Position numbers and translations under genes: made by a program. This document shows positions 37,382 to 47,758 of a stretch of 64,000 nucleotides of DNA, piece after piece. A model generated the notes under the pieces. The model was not told where the DNA came from. It saw only the letters and a program-made list of their open reading frames with translations, and did no database searches. Source of the stretch: Thiothrix sp. UBA5583 (GTDB lineage Bacteria > Pseudomonadota > Gammaproteobacteria > Thiotrichales > Thiotrichaceae); assembly GCA_002425225.1 (NCBI GenBank), contig DILV01000018.1:117960-181959 (forward strand). The letters are read 5' to 3'. Numbering within the stretch: position 1 is the stretch's first letter; each line of letters begins with the position of its first letter.

Positions 37382-38926
37382 TTATTTTACAGTAGCGGTA
37401 ATCGCAACTGTTTTAGCTGGGGCGTTGGCTACCATGTTACCAATTGTCCAGACAATGGTATGTGTACCGGCATCATAAACAACCGCAGGATCAGCTACGG
37501 CAGGAGCAACATACACCAAGTTGGCTGGCAATACGTCAGTGACAACCACCCCACTGGCGTTGTTTGGCCCTTTGTTGACCGCAGATAAGGTGTAAACCAC
37601 TGACTGACCACGACGGACATTGGTAATGTCAGCACCTTGGTCATCTTTCACCGTTTTGCTCAACTCAACGTCTACTTTAGGTGTAATGGTGATCTTGGCA
37701 ATGTCGTGGTCGTCTTCGTCATTAGCAGGATCTGCCTTACCGTTTTCATTGATTTCGTCATCTTTCACGGTGTCACTGTTGGTCGCATCCGCTGTGGAGT
37801 CTTTATCCTGTAATGGGTTGCCATTGCTGTCTTCTGCACTGACGGCACTGATTTCCGCTGCATTCGTCAGCTCACCAAGTGCCGCATTGCTGTCAATGGT
37901 GAAGCTGATTTCGACTTTGGCAGAACCAGTAGTCGCAGCCAGTGAAGCAATCGGTGTTTTCAGGGTTGCAACATTACCGGCAACATTCCATTCAGCCGCA
38001 GAAGCCGCCGCCAAAGTCAAACCCGCCGGGATGTAATCGGTGAGCGTGATGTCTTGGCCTTCGATACTGCTTTGGTTTCGCACCTCAATTTCAAAAGTCA
38101 CTGTGTCACCAACACTGAAGCTGGCAGGCTGCCCTGCTTTGACTGTCTTGATCAAGGCAACGTCGAACTCAGGTTGTGCGGTAAAGGTGATGGGGTAATC
38201 TTCTACCTCACCATCAGCGATGTCTCCGGCGACACCACTCGGGTCAGGCAAGGCTCCAGTGGATTGTGCTGCGGTGGGTTGTACTGTACTCAGACGGCAG
38301 CGGGCATAACTGTCGCCAGCGGTGGTGGTCAATGGCACATTCGGCATGGATACTTCGATCGGTGCGCCCAAGCTGGGTGTGTTGGCTGGCAATACTGCAC
38401 TGCCGTATTCACTGGCATCAAACGTACCGTTTTTGTCGTAGTCAATCCAGCAAGCAATAAATGTGTTCTGGCTAGTGGTGTTAGTTGCACCGGTCACAGC
38501 CAGTTTGATATTTTTCTGACCAACGACCAGTGAAGGAACGTTCACGCCGTCCTCATCCGTTCCATCACCGTCTGCCGCAGCACTAGGCACGCCGGTTGAT
38601 TCATGGTCAATGGTATTACCCAGAGTCAACCAGGGTACAACTTCATGCCTTGCGCCATCATCAGCCAACGTGGTTTGGTAACTTTGGGGCGCATCACCAA
38701 AGTCGTAGACAATTTCCAGCGGCACGAGCACACAGGATTCGTCATCCTGCACAGGTGTTGTGCCTGCAAGGTTATTGGGTTGGGAATCCGCATCCGTTTC
38801 AGCCGCTGCTGAAACCTGGGCGCAGTTGGTAATGTCGGCTGCCCATGTTGGGCTGGCGATTGTCAACATCCCCACCGCACAACAGGTCAGCACCAGACTG
38901 CTCAATCCACCTTTATTGTTTTTCAT
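37382..38926 (-). CDS. Secreted GEVED and DUF11 repeat protein (paralogue)
   Basis: A 514-residue protein with signal peptide (cut near TWA-ADI). Its GEVED region ends in DIADGEVEDYPITF (about 245), followed by two DUF11 domains (EFDVALIKTVKAGQP, about 260-400, and KVDVELSKTVKDDQG, about 425-514). It matches the gene at 33360-34886 along its length, including the VYDFGDAP block and the two-DUF11 end, so the two are duplicates. It lies 41 bp downstream of the 1787-residue gene and is probably cotranscribed with it. Confidence 0.85.
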   Translation of the reverse strand: MKNNKGGLSSLVLTCCAVGMLTIASPTWAADITNCAQVSAAAETDADSQPNNLAGTTPVQDDESCVLVPLEIVYDFGDAPQSYQTTLADDGARHEVVPWLTLGNTIDHESTGVPSAAADGDGTDEDGVNVPSLVVGQKNIKLAVTGATNTTSQNTFIACWIDYDKNGTFDASEYGSAVLPANTPSLGAPIEVSMPNVPLTTTAGDSYARCRLSTVQPTAAQSTGALPDPSGVAGDIADGEVEDYPITFTAQPEFDVALIKTVKAGQPASFSVGDTVTFEIEVRNQSSIEGQDITLTDYIPAGLTLAAASAAEWNVAGNVATLKTPIASLAATTGSAKVEISFTIDSNAALGELTNAAEISAVSAEDSNGNPLQDKDSTADATNSDTVKDDEINENGKADPANDEDDHDIAKITITPKVDVELSKTVKDDQGADITNVRRGQSVVYTLSAVNKGPNNASGVVVTDVLPANLVYVAPAVADPAVVYDAGTHTIVWTIGNMVANAPAKTVAITATVK

Positions 38927-38967
38927 TCATAAGTTCCTGTTTTTAATTATGTAAATAATAAAGTCAC

Positions 38968-41900
38968 TTATTTTACTTCAACGCTCAAACTCAGCGTGAC
39001 TGTGCTGTTTGCCGTTACTGTCCCGATATTCCAAATGCGCGTAACCTTGTCAAATGAACCTTGGCTCGCCACCGGGTTGCCCATGATTTCCACACCTGCG
39101 GGCAGGTTGTCCGTAACATTGACACCGGTTGCCACCGTATTGGATTCATTGCTCAGGGTTAACGTGTAAGTGAGCATGTCACCCCGCTTGGCAGAAGCCT
39201 TGTCCACGGTTTTGACCAGCTTTAAATCAGTCGGTGGCACAAAGCCAAAATCTACCATCAGGTTGGAATGGGTGTCGGGCGTACCTTGACCATCTGCACC
39301 GTCCTGCTGGTCGGTGATGCCGTACTCGCCAGTCGGTTCTTTGTCATCCAGCACCAGTACTGTGGAACAACTGCCGTTGCTGAGGTCGTCATCACCCCGG
39401 TCAGTGCCATCTGTGCTGGAACCTTCCGTATCGGCTTGACCGGTGCTGGAGCGGTATTTTTCCAGCTTGCTGCCTGCGGCAAAGTTGTCGGCAGTAACGC
39501 AGACCTGATAATTGCCTGCTGTCAAACCGTGGAACAGGTAACGACCGTTGGCGTCCGTCGTGGTAGTTTGCAGGACAGCGTTGCCTGTGCTGTCTTTCAG
39601 TTCCAGCTTGATACCATTACCCGCGTGCTGCTCGCCGGAATCCGCAGTGCCGTTGTTGTTGGTATCAAACCAGATGCGGTTGCCAATACTGTGGGTGACG
39701 GGGGGAGCTTCTGCACAGAAGATTTCCAGATCACCCATACCGGCAGCCTTGCCAAAGTAGGGGCTACCTGCACCTTGCTGGCGATAGACTTGTACGCCTG
39801 CGTTGGCACTGCGCCCACCTGTGGCATTATCCAGCCAGATGACACCGCCTGCATTGGCGTTGGGGTTGAGCGGGTTCATGGCAGTCAGGGCAATTTCACC
39901 TGAACCGGCTTTGAAGGCCAAACCACCAAAGCTGGTTTCCTGGTGGAAACCACCATCGGCATTCCACGGGTTAAAGTCCCACATTTCACCCCAGTAATAT
40001 TCACCATTGCCGGGGCCTTGGCCTTTATCTTTGCCTGCTGTGCTGCCGCTAGTGCAAGTGGCGTTATTTTCCAGTTCGTATTTGCCGCCGTTGTTACAAA
40101 CGCGAATGATGTCCCCACCCGTTTGCCCTTGGATCATGGTGTTGTCATCCGGGTAGTTTGGTGTGTAGTTAACCCCCCCTACCTGATGCCCCATGCGATC
40201 CATGAAACCCAGAATCAGCGAACCATCCATATCAAACTCGATGTCAGAGAGGATTGGCTGGGGATAAATGGCAAATTCACCGGATGCCAGGGTTTGGAAA
40301 GTACTTGTCCAAGGCTGCCATTTTTCATCACCAGGACCATTGCCAACGCTACCTTTGGGGTAGTTCAGCGCAAAACTGGTGGCGGTAGTGAACGTTGTGC
40401 CATCGAACGCTTGCACATAAGCCTTCAGGTCAGCCGCTTGCTGTGAGGTTTCGGCGGAACAGATGCTGCCAACCCAGACCTTGCCATCGTGTACCTTGAC
40501 CGCCCAAGGGCGGAATTCGCCATTGCTACAACCGGGGTCGGGGATTGCGTGTTTGGCAGTGACTGTGGTGTTAGTCAGATTGATTTCAACCAGTTCGCGC
40601 TGCTTGAGGTTGACCGCCCACAGGATATTGCCATCCGCACTGATGTCGATGTCACCAAGGGAGATTTTACCAATTTGGGCAAAGGCATCCCTGTCCCATG
40701 AGGGTTGGGACGCATCAGCAGGCAATTCGTTAGGGTCATCCACCACGCCATTGGAAAGGGTGCGCGGGCTGCTACCCAAATCCACACCATTCGCTGCCAA
40801 ATCAATCAGCAGGCTTGGCGTTGCGCTGGCAGATCTGCCATCCATTTGGTAAATAGCACCGACACCGCCAGGGCCAAAACTGGCATGGCGTTTGAGGAAA
40901 GCTGAGGTATACAGTTTTTTACGGGTTACGTCATACGCCAAACCCCAAACTGAGCCAACCTGCCCTGCCGTACCCTTGCTAAATGGGGCAGCCAATTCGC
41001 CAGTGGCAGCGTAATCGAAGGTAATCAAGCCATTAACGCTCGCACCTGTACTGCCTGCGGCTTGGCTATCGCCGTTGACGTGGATGGAGGTCGCCAGACG
41101 GGTGTCAGCAGTACAACTCATGGCAGATGGGCCGGGTGGCGGTGGAAAACTGGGCGTGCTGGCGACAACCCCAAAATCCACTGTCAGGTCGGACAGGAAA
41201 TCCAATGTGCCCGCACCATCATTGCCATCATAGTTACCGTCAATGCCGAGTTCTCCAGTAGGTTCGTTGTGATCTAGCATTACTACGGTCGAACAAACCC
41301 CATCGCTCTCATTATCATCCCCACTGTCATCCCCATCCACAGCAGTGGTATTGGGGTCGGTGAACCCGGTACTGGACTCATGGTTTTCCAATAACCCGCC
41401 TGCTGTAAAGTTATCCGCCGTCAGGCAGACTTGGTAGCCTGTGGGCGAATATGCCAACCCTGCGAAGACGTAATGCCCGTTGGCATCAGTAGTGGCCGAT
41501 TGCAGGACATCGCCTGCGGCATTTTTCAGTTCCAGCTTAACGCCAGCGCCTACAGGGGATTCCCCCACATCAGCCGTACCATTGTTATTGGTGTCGAACC
41601 AGACACGGTTGCCGATGCTACGGGTTTCATTAGGCGTAGGTTTGTAACCAAAATCCAGCGTGTGGTTGTTTTCACCTGCTTTGCCGACAGTAAATTTAAT
41701 TTCTGCCATGCTTGCATTCGTCGCAGCATCCGAATCACGCAAGTCTGTCAGGGCGTTGTTATCGGTGATGTTATCGGCATCCTGATCAGTCAGACTATAA
41801 GTAGAAAGTGCTATCTGGTTATTGTCCACCCACAGGGTACAATCTTCGCCATAGTCCATGAACAGCGCATTGCCACCGGCTGCATTGGTAAAACGGAATA

Positions 41901-44331
41901 AACCACCGTTTGACGTGGTTGTCGTTGCCCACTCTGTACCCGATGAACCGCAAAACAGCTTGACTTCGACGGAATCAATGCCTGGTTCATCTGCATCCTG
42001 AATACCATCGCTGTCAATGTCATGCCACACACGGTTGCCAATTTCGATAGGTGCTGGGTCACACAACATTTCAATATCACCAAGTCCTCCAGACTTGCCA
42101 ACAACACTTGGTAAAGCAACCTGGAAGCGGTCAACATAGTTGCCGTTAGTCGTTGATAAAAAAGCAACGCCATTATCATAGTCATTTAACAATGCATATC
42201 CTGTAGCAGCAACTTCACCAGAGCCGGGCAACAGTATCAGACTACCCAATATTTGCTCGTTATGCCCGCCTCTAATGGTATCATTGAAAAACTCTGAGCC
42301 ACCTGGTCCTTGATTATTGCTGCCACTCCCCATTCTAAGCCCAACCACTTTATTGTTTTCCAATGTATAGCTAGTGTCGCTATTAGGGGCTGCCATCAAA
42401 ATATCACCGCCAGCCTCGCCTGTAATTAACACACCTTGCTCACCAGAAACGCCATAATTTCTTTTCCCAAGTTGAAGTGCCAAGCGGTCTATAAACCCAA
42501 GGATCATGTAACCCTGCTCATCAAACTCAATATCCGCAAGGATAGGTTGCTGATACGTGGCCATATCGGGTCCGTCATTCTTCATACCAGCCATTCCAGA
42601 TACCCAAGGATGCCAACCTTTGGCTTGTGCATCAGTGCTGTAAACATTAGCTTTTGTATAATTTAGTGGGAAGTTGAGGACTCGTGTAGCAGCGCCGCCA
42701 GCATCAATCCGGTGAACAAACCCTTGCATCTGATCTTCATTTTGTGAAGTTTCCGCTGTACATACTCCACCTACAAATACTGAACCATTATGAAAACTAA
42801 GACCAAAAGGCCGATACTCCCCAGCAGCAACATTAATAGCAGCAGGGTTTTCATTAATGACTTCCACGCCAGAAATAATAGCTCGATCTGCTTCGACTGC
42901 TCCGGGTTTCAATAGATCAATATTCAGTACACCGTCTGCGGAAACGACTTGCCCTGTAAAGGTTTTGACAATCGCCCTATTTTTCCCACCCGCCTCAGAA
43001 AAAATATCAAAACCACTGGTAACATTCACATTTTCAATGTCAATATTGAAAGTACGTTGACCGGCAGCAGTTTTTGTTGGCTCCGCAAAATGTAACTTAA
43101 TGGTGTAGGTTGTCCCAGTTTTAACCGGGATATTATAAGAAATCGCAGTATTACTATGTTTTGTGCTATTGTAAGTTGCATACAAACCAGCATCGCTAGT
43201 ACCCGTAATTGCATTGCTTGCCGTGTCAATAACCGCTGCATTGGAATATTTCCAAGATTGCCGGTACATGACATCCGCTAGCCATGTGTGGCCTTTGCTA
43301 TCTGTAAAATTAGTTTCAGAACCCGAATTAATCCTCAAATGGTCTGGCGAATACGTGCCGCAATCCACACCTGTAATTGTCCAACTACCCGAAAGACTTT
43401 TACTTGCTATGTCAATGGCATAAACTTTTTTATCATATAGATTGGTGAAATAGATAGTTTTTTCATCATCACTAATCTCAATATCACCGATACCACGCTT
43501 CCCGACTGCATCAAAAGCGTCATCATCGTGGCTTGCAGAATCATATGCTCCCAGACCACGAGCAGTATCAGAGCCAATAGCACCAACATTGATGCCAAGC
43601 GTCGTCACATCTAGCCACAGACTTGCATTAGCTACCCCGGAAAAAGGGTCAACTGCATAAATAGCTCCCAAATTACCTGCATCACTGCCCAATAACCCAA
43701 CGTGGCGCTTCAGGAGAGCGGAGGCAAATAGCCGCTTCTCTGTCCGGCTGTAGGCAAGCCCATACACCGCCCCAGTTTGATTTTTATTAGACAGTGTGGT
43801 GATAACGCCGGGATTAGCTGCCACTGTGCCTGATGCATCGTAAGGCCAGCCGAGAATGCTGCGGAAAGTAGATGCTTGATTGCTTGCGCCTGACATGAGT
43901 TCCGATGTCACTATCGTCGGGTTGGATTGGCAATATTGCCCTGGATTACCAACGGCCATATTCACGCCAGTGGTGCCATCCTTGACAAACTGTACCGAAG
44001 TGCCGCCCGCTGTCCCCGGCTTGAGCCAGCTTTGCGCCCACGAAAATTCCACGCGGTAATCCGTGCTTGCGGTTAAACCTGTTAGGGTATAGCTGCCATC
44101 TGCGTTGGTAGTCGCTGCCGTGCCAACTTGTGCACCTGTTGCATCAAACGCTTTGACGGTAACACCCGCCATCCCAACTTCGTTGAAACTTGTACCGGTA
44201 TCGAATGTACCGTTGGCGTTGAAATCGTGGAAAACTTTGCCGGAAATATCGGCCTGTACCGCAGCGGCAGAGAGCAGCAGCCCAACACCTGCGTATCTCG
44301 CGTAATAGGGTATGTTTTTCGTTAGCATCAT
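38968..44331 (-). CDS. Giant secreted protein with malectin, propeller, SdrD B-like and DUF11 modules
   Basis: A 1787-residue protein. After a signal peptide comes an SdrD-like domain (ISGKVFHDFNANGTFD, about 28-120), a propeller-like region (about 150-750) with an inserted malectin-type carbohydrate-binding domain (about 345-500, containing YTIKLHFAEP), SdrD B-like domains near 760 and 885, a second propeller-like region (about 1070-1535), an SdrD domain ([15 protein letters not shown], about 1547) and a C-terminal DUF11 (about 1699-1787). The propeller-SdrD block therefore occurs twice, suggesting an internal duplication. There is no membrane anchor. The gene heads a two-gene unit with a regulatory-type motif 79 bp upstream. 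Confidence 0.85.
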   Translation of the reverse strand: MMLTKNIPYYARYAGVGLLLSAAAVQADISGKVFHDFNANGTFDTGTSFNEVGMAGVTVKAFDATGAQVGTAATTNADGSYTLTGLTASTDYRVEFSWAQSWLKPGTAGGTSVQFVKDGTTGVNMAVGNPGQYCQSNPTIVTSELMSGASNQASTFRSILGWPYDASGTVAANPGVITTLSNKNQTGAVYGLAYSRTEKRLFASALLKRHVGLLGSDAGNLGAIYAVDPFSGVANASLWLDVTTLGINVGAIGSDTARGLGAYDSASHDDDAFDAVGKRGIGDIEISDDEKTIYFTNLYDKKVYAIDIASKSLSGSWTITGVDCGTYSPDHLRINSGSETNFTDSKGHTWLADVMYRQSWKYSNAAVIDTASNAITGTSDAGLYATYNSTKHSNTAISYNIPVKTGTTYTIKLHFAEPTKTAAGQRTFNIDIENVNVTSGFDIFSEAGGKNRAIVKTFTGQVVSADGVLNIDLLKPGAVEADRAIISGVEVINENPAAINVAAGEYRPFGLSFHNGSVFVGGVCTAETSQNEDQMQGFVHRIDAGGAATRVLNFPLNYTKANVYSTDAQAKGWHPWVSGMAGMKNDGPDMATYQQPILADIEFDEQGYMILGFIDRLALQLGKRNYGVSGEQGVLITGEAGGDILMAAPNSDTSYTLENNKVVGLRMGSGSNNQGPGGSEFFNDTIRGGHNEQILGSLILLPGSGEVAATGYALLNDYDNGVAFLSTTNGNYVDRFQVALPSVVGKSGGLGDIEMLCDPAPIEIGNRVWHDIDSDGIQDADEPGIDSVEVKLFCGSSGTEWATTTTSNGGLFRFTNAAGGNALFMDYGEDCTLWVDNNQIALSTYSLTDQDADNITDNNALTDLRDSDAATNASMAEIKFTVGKAGENNHTLDFGYKPTPNETRSIGNRVWFDTNNNGTADVGESPVGAGVKLELKNAAGDVLQSATTDANGHYVFAGLAYSPTGYQVCLTADNFTAGGLLENHESSTGFTDPNTTAVDGDDSGDDNESDGVCSTVVMLDHNEPTGELGIDGNYDGNDGAGTLDFLSDLTVDFGVVASTPSFPPPPGPSAMSCTADTRLATSIHVNGDSQAAGSTGASVNGLITFDYAATGELAAPFSKGTAGQVGSVWGLAYDVTRKKLYTSAFLKRHASFGPGGVGAIYQMDGRSASATPSLLIDLAANGVDLGSSPRTLSNGVVDDPNELPADASQPSWDRDAFAQIGKISLGDIDISADGNILWAVNLKQRELVEINLTNTTVTAKHAIPDPGCSNGEFRPWAVKVHDGKVWVGSICSAETSQQAADLKAYVQAFDGTTFTTATSFALNYPKGSVGNGPGDEKWQPWTSTFQTLASGEFAIYPQPILSDIEFDMDGSLILGFMDRMGHQVGGVNYTPNYPDDNTMIQGQTGGDIIRVCNNGGKYELENNATCTSGSTAGKDKGQGPGNGEYYWGEMWDFNPWNADGGFHQETSFGGLAFKAGSGEIALTAMNPLNPNANAGGVIWLDNATGGRSANAGVQVYRQQGAGSPYFGKAAGMGDLEIFCAEAPPVTHSIGNRIWFDTNNNGTADSGEQHAGNGIKLELKDSTGNAVLQTTTTDANGRYLFHGLTAGNYQVCVTADNFAAGSKLEKYRSSTGQADTEGSSTDGTDRGDDDLSNGSCSTVLVLDDKEPTGEYGITDQQDGADGQGTPDTHSNLMVDFGFVPPTDLKLVKTVDKASAKRGDMLTYTLTLSNESNTVATGVNVTDNLPAGVEIMGNPVASQGSFDKVTRIWNIGTVTANSTVTLSLSVEVK
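39142..39709. repeat. 568-bp near-identical repeat, copy A
   Basis: This segment encodes the last SdrD B-like domain and the start of DUF11 in the 1787-residue protein. It matches 44610-45177 over its whole 568-bp length with no length change and only scattered base differences, while the sequence on either side is unrelated or much more diverged. A third, more diverged relative lies at about 35130-35680. Confidence 0.85.
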
Positions 44332-44409
44332 TCAGCCCATTGTTATTATTACTGGCTTGATCTTATCAGGGGAAGAATACCGCTCATCAGAGCAATGCAC
44401 CACTAATCC

Positions 44410-44423
44410 CCGAAGAACGGTAG
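44410..44423 (-). promoter_or_regulatory. CCGAAGAACGGTAG motif, copy 2
   Basis: Identical to the copies at 37169 and 47759. It lies 79 bp upstream of the 1787-residue gene, between that gene and the stop of the next upstream gene at 44442. Confidence 0.6.
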
Positions 44424-44441
44424 TTCAATCCACTAATAAGC

Positions 44442-47400
44442 CTATTTTACGGTCACGGTAATCTTCAGCGTTTTGGTTGCGTTTGCTGCCAAACTGCCCA
44501 CTGACCAAAGCCCTGTTGCTGGCGTGTAAGCCCCTGCACTGTCATCACTGACGTACAAAACTCCAGCCGGTAACTGATCAGTCACTTGCACCCCAGTGGC
44601 AGTTACTGCGGATTCATTGCTCAGGGTTAACGTGTAAGTGAGCATATCACCCCGCTTGGCAGAAGCCTTATCCACGGTTTTAACCAGTTTCAGGTCAGTC
44701 GGCGGCACAAAGCCAAAGTCTACCGTCAGGTTGGAATGGGTGTCGGGCGTACCTTGACCATCTGCACCGTCCTGCTGGTCGGTGATGCCGTACTCGCCAG
44801 TCGGTTCTTTGTCATCCAGCACGATAATCGTGGAACAACTGCCGTTGCTGAGGTTGTCATCACCCCGGTCAGTGCCGTCTGTGCTGAAACCTTCCGTATC
44901 GGCTTGACCGGTGCTGGAGCGGTATTTTTCCAGCTTGCTGCCTGAGGCAAAGTTGTCGGCAGTAACGCAGACCTGATAATTGCCTGCTGTCAAACCATAG
45001 AACAGGTAACGACCGTTGGCGTCCGTCGTGGTAGTTTGCAGGACAGCGTTGCCTGTGCTGTCTTTCAGTTCCAGCTTGATACCATTACCCGCGTGCTGCT
45101 CGCCGGAATCCGCAGTGCCGTTGTTGTTGGTATCAAACCAGATGCGGTTGCCAATACTGTGGGTGACGGGGGGAGCTGGCGTATTTTTAAACCCAAAATC
45201 CACCGCATGAGTGTTTTTGCCCGAGTCCAGAGTCATAACCACAGCAACCGCATGAATACCACTCAATTGCCCATCCGAGTTACGCTCTGCATCTGAACCT
45301 TGTTGATCCGGGGTCAAGAATAGACCAGCCAGAGCTGACTGTTTGCCACCACCATCAACATGGCGAATCACTACCTGATAAGTCGTGGCAGCACGCAGGG
45401 ATACCAAGCCATACTTACGACTAGCAGTACTCGCTCGCCCTCCCTGTATATCCGTCGGATCAAACCCACCCGAATTCCCTGCGGTATCGTTAGGCGCAGT
45501 ATTGCCCCCCATTGGATAGCCACGTCCATCACCAGAAAACACATAATAACCATCAACATCTGTCAAAGCGGTTGCCAATGGGGTTGCACTTTCAACATCT
45601 GCACCTTGGGCAAACAACTCGACTTTCACCCCTGCAATGGCTGGCTCACCAGCATCCTGAATGCCGTTACCATCCTTGTCCTCCCACACCCTGTTGCCAA
45701 TTTCAACCGCCGGGTTATCGCACATGACTTCCAGATCGCCAATTGCTGCCTGCTTGCCATTGATGGGGCGGTTATCCGGGTAAGTGAAAGCCCCTGTACC
45801 ACGGTAGAAACCATATCCACGGTTGCGTTGCCCGGCTGTTGCCACATCACCCAAGCCAAGGTCAAACCATGAAACTCCGGCCTCAAAGGTTTGGAAAGGG
45901 TCAGCTATTGTATAGGCAGACTCCAGAAACCCCGGAATATGCGCTGCCCCACCATAACTTGCCTGATGGTAGTTTGCGCCCTGATCAACGGGCCATTCCT
46001 GGAAGAAAAAATCGCCGCCAAAAGGCCCTTGCCCACTATCTTTACCAGCAGTAGTCACACCAGCGCAACTGCCATTGTTTTCCATCACCCAAGTGTGGGT
46101 TGACGCATCCTGCACACAAAGATGCCGAACCACACCATAAGCAGCACCAGCCGCCTTGCCCTCGCTCATCACTTCCCGAAAGGCCAGTACCGCATTACCC
46201 TGCTGGTTGAATGCAATGTCAGACGGAAACTCAAAATGCAAACCATAAATATCGCCTGTCACCTTGTAACTCATGCTGGGTGTCGCGGTAAAAGTCTTGG
46301 TCTGGCGATCAAAACGGAACATGGAAAAAAGCGGTGCTGCCCAGCCTGTATCACAACGGGTCGCTACATAGATAGCTTTTTGATATTCCCCTAACCCAAA
46401 AGCAGCCTTATCGAAGAAACCGACACCATCTGCTTTGCAAGTGCTTTCAAACGGGATAGGGTAACGCTCGATCTTGCCTGCATCAGCCGCCGACAAGGGA
46501 GTCTCCTGGACTGGCAGTACGTACAAATGACGGTCAGCCATATTGACAACCACAATAGACGTGCCATCGCTAGTAACATCCAGATCACCAAACGCCACCT
46601 TGCCCAAGGCATTGCTTATCTGACCATCTTGATTGTCACGGGTTGCATCACCAGAGGGAACATAGCTACCATCCGGGTAATTCGTACCATCCCCCTTGGG
46701 GGCAGTACCGTCTGAAATCTGGGCATAGCCGGGGTTAGCAGGTGAAAATACACCCGTCAAATAGGGGTCTTCACCGGCTGTCGGTGGCGCTGATGGAAAA
46801 ATTTGGTTCAGATCAGCATACAGCACTGTTACCGGATTAGTTGGATCACTGATATTGGTGCGGTAAATACCCCCTGTTCCACCTGTACCAAAACCTGTCC
46901 AGGGTTTCATGTACGCGGCTGAAAACAGACTTTTGGAGGCAGGATGCCACCCCAAACCAAACACGCTGCCCACCTCACTGGCCAATGCCAGATTCTTTTT
47001 GGCCGCATCTGCATCCTTGGGAACATCATACCCGGTAGGCAGTGTTAGCGGTTGACCACTCACCCCACTGTTGTAGGGAAAGCCAAACAAATTGGCGACA
47101 TCATGATTACCGCCCCAAGGAATATTGTGAGTTTGTTGCCCATTGGCATAACGGCTAGTCACCAAATCGGGATTATTCTGGCAGTAACTGGCAGCCTGTT
47201 GCACAGCAAAATTCGCGGTATCGCTAGTGGGACTAACGAATTGGGTCAGGATATTACCTGCACCTGCCTGCGTTGCCACTGCATAGGCGGCTGGCAGCGT
47301 TGACAGTTGCACAACACAATTAAGTGAACCCTCGATTGCTGCAGGAGTTGGCAGGGTAAACTGACCATTCGTATTAGTCGTTACCGGCCCGAAAGCTGTT

Positions 47401-47621
47401 TTGCCACTGGCGGTAACGCATTCGGCACGAATTTCAGCACCAGCAACTCCAGTGTCAACTGCTACATGAATATCGTGAGTATTCGCGAAGTTACGCATCG
47501 TGGAAGTGTTATCCAGTTGCCCATTCAGGTTGTAGTCCAGAAACACTTTACCGGAAATATCTGCATGAACTCCAGGTGAAGCCAGTAGCAAGATTCCCAG
47601 CGCAAAAAGCCGGTACTTCAT
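44442..47621 (-). CDS. Secreted propeller, double SdrD B-like and DUF11 protein
   Basis: A 1059-residue protein from the Met at 47621, which begins a normal signal peptide (MKYRLFALGILLLASPGVHA); an in-frame ATG at 47642 would add seven residues. The mature part opens with an SdrD-like domain (ISGKVFLDYNLNGQLDN), then a propeller-like region (about 120-635), an SdrD domain at AVEIGNRVWEDKDGNG (about 635), another at [15 protein letters not shown] (about 820) and a DUF11 domain at the end. It has no anchor. It is a single-gene unit, with a motif 138 bp upstream shared with the divergent gene. Confidence 0.85.
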   Translation of the reverse strand: MKYRLFALGILLLASPGVHADISGKVFLDYNLNGQLDNTSTMRNFANTHDIHVAVDTGVAGAEIRAECVTASGKTAFGPVTTNTNGQFTLPTPAAIEGSLNCVVQLSTLPAAYAVATQAGAGNILTQFVSPTSDTANFAVQQAASYCQNNPDLVTSRYANGQQTHNIPWGGNHDVANLFGFPYNSGVSGQPLTLPTGYDVPKDADAAKKNLALASEVGSVFGLGWHPASKSLFSAAYMKPWTGFGTGGTGGIYRTNISDPTNPVTVLYADLNQIFPSAPPTAGEDPYLTGVFSPANPGYAQISDGTAPKGDGTNYPDGSYVPSGDATRDNQDGQISNALGKVAFGDLDVTSDGTSIVVVNMADRHLYVLPVQETPLSAADAGKIERYPIPFESTCKADGVGFFDKAAFGLGEYQKAIYVATRCDTGWAAPLFSMFRFDRQTKTFTATPSMSYKVTGDIYGLHFEFPSDIAFNQQGNAVLAFREVMSEGKAAGAAYGVVRHLCVQDASTHTWVMENNGSCAGVTTAGKDSGQGPFGGDFFFQEWPVDQGANYHQASYGGAAHIPGFLESAYTIADPFQTFEAGVSWFDLGLGDVATAGQRNRGYGFYRGTGAFTYPDNRPINGKQAAIGDLEVMCDNPAVEIGNRVWEDKDGNGIQDAGEPAIAGVKVELFAQGADVESATPLATALTDVDGYYVFSGDGRGYPMGGNTAPNDTAGNSGGFDPTDIQGGRASTASRKYGLVSLRAATTYQVVIRHVDGGGKQSALAGLFLTPDQQGSDAERNSDGQLSGIHAVAVVMTLDSGKNTHAVDFGFKNTPAPPVTHSIGNRIWFDTNNNGTADSGEQHAGNGIKLELKDSTGNAVLQTTTTDANGRYLFYGLTAGNYQVCVTADNFASGSKLEKYRSSTGQADTEGFSTDGTDRGDDNLSNGSCSTIIVLDDKEPTGEYGITDQQDGADGQGTPDTHSNLTVDFGFVPPTDLKLVKTVDKASAKRGDMLTYTLTLSNESAVTATGVQVTDQLPAGVLYVSDDSAGAYTPATGLWSVGSLAANATKTLKITVTVK
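44610..45177. repeat. 568-bp near-identical repeat, copy B
   Basis: Partner of 39142-39709; it encodes the second SdrD domain and start of DUF11 in this gene. The boundary is sharp at the 5' side (both end at GTGACGGGGGGAGCT in plus orientation), after which the genes diverge completely. Confidence 0.85.
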
Positions 47622-47758
47622 TGATTTTATTATTATATACATTGCCCCGATCCGTTTTATCGTTGTTGGTCAAATGAACACGGATAACCACTGACTGGAT
47701 ACATTAGCCATTAATCGGTGAAACTCTACCACTGGCACTATATAACCACGATCAAAAC

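Noticed and set aside
31268..45872. Long plus-strand open frames opposite the SdrD/DUF11 genes, up to about 220 codons
   Set aside because: They mirror the repeated codon pattern of the minus-strand genes, have no ribosome sites or recognisable domains, and recur wherever the repeated modules recur.
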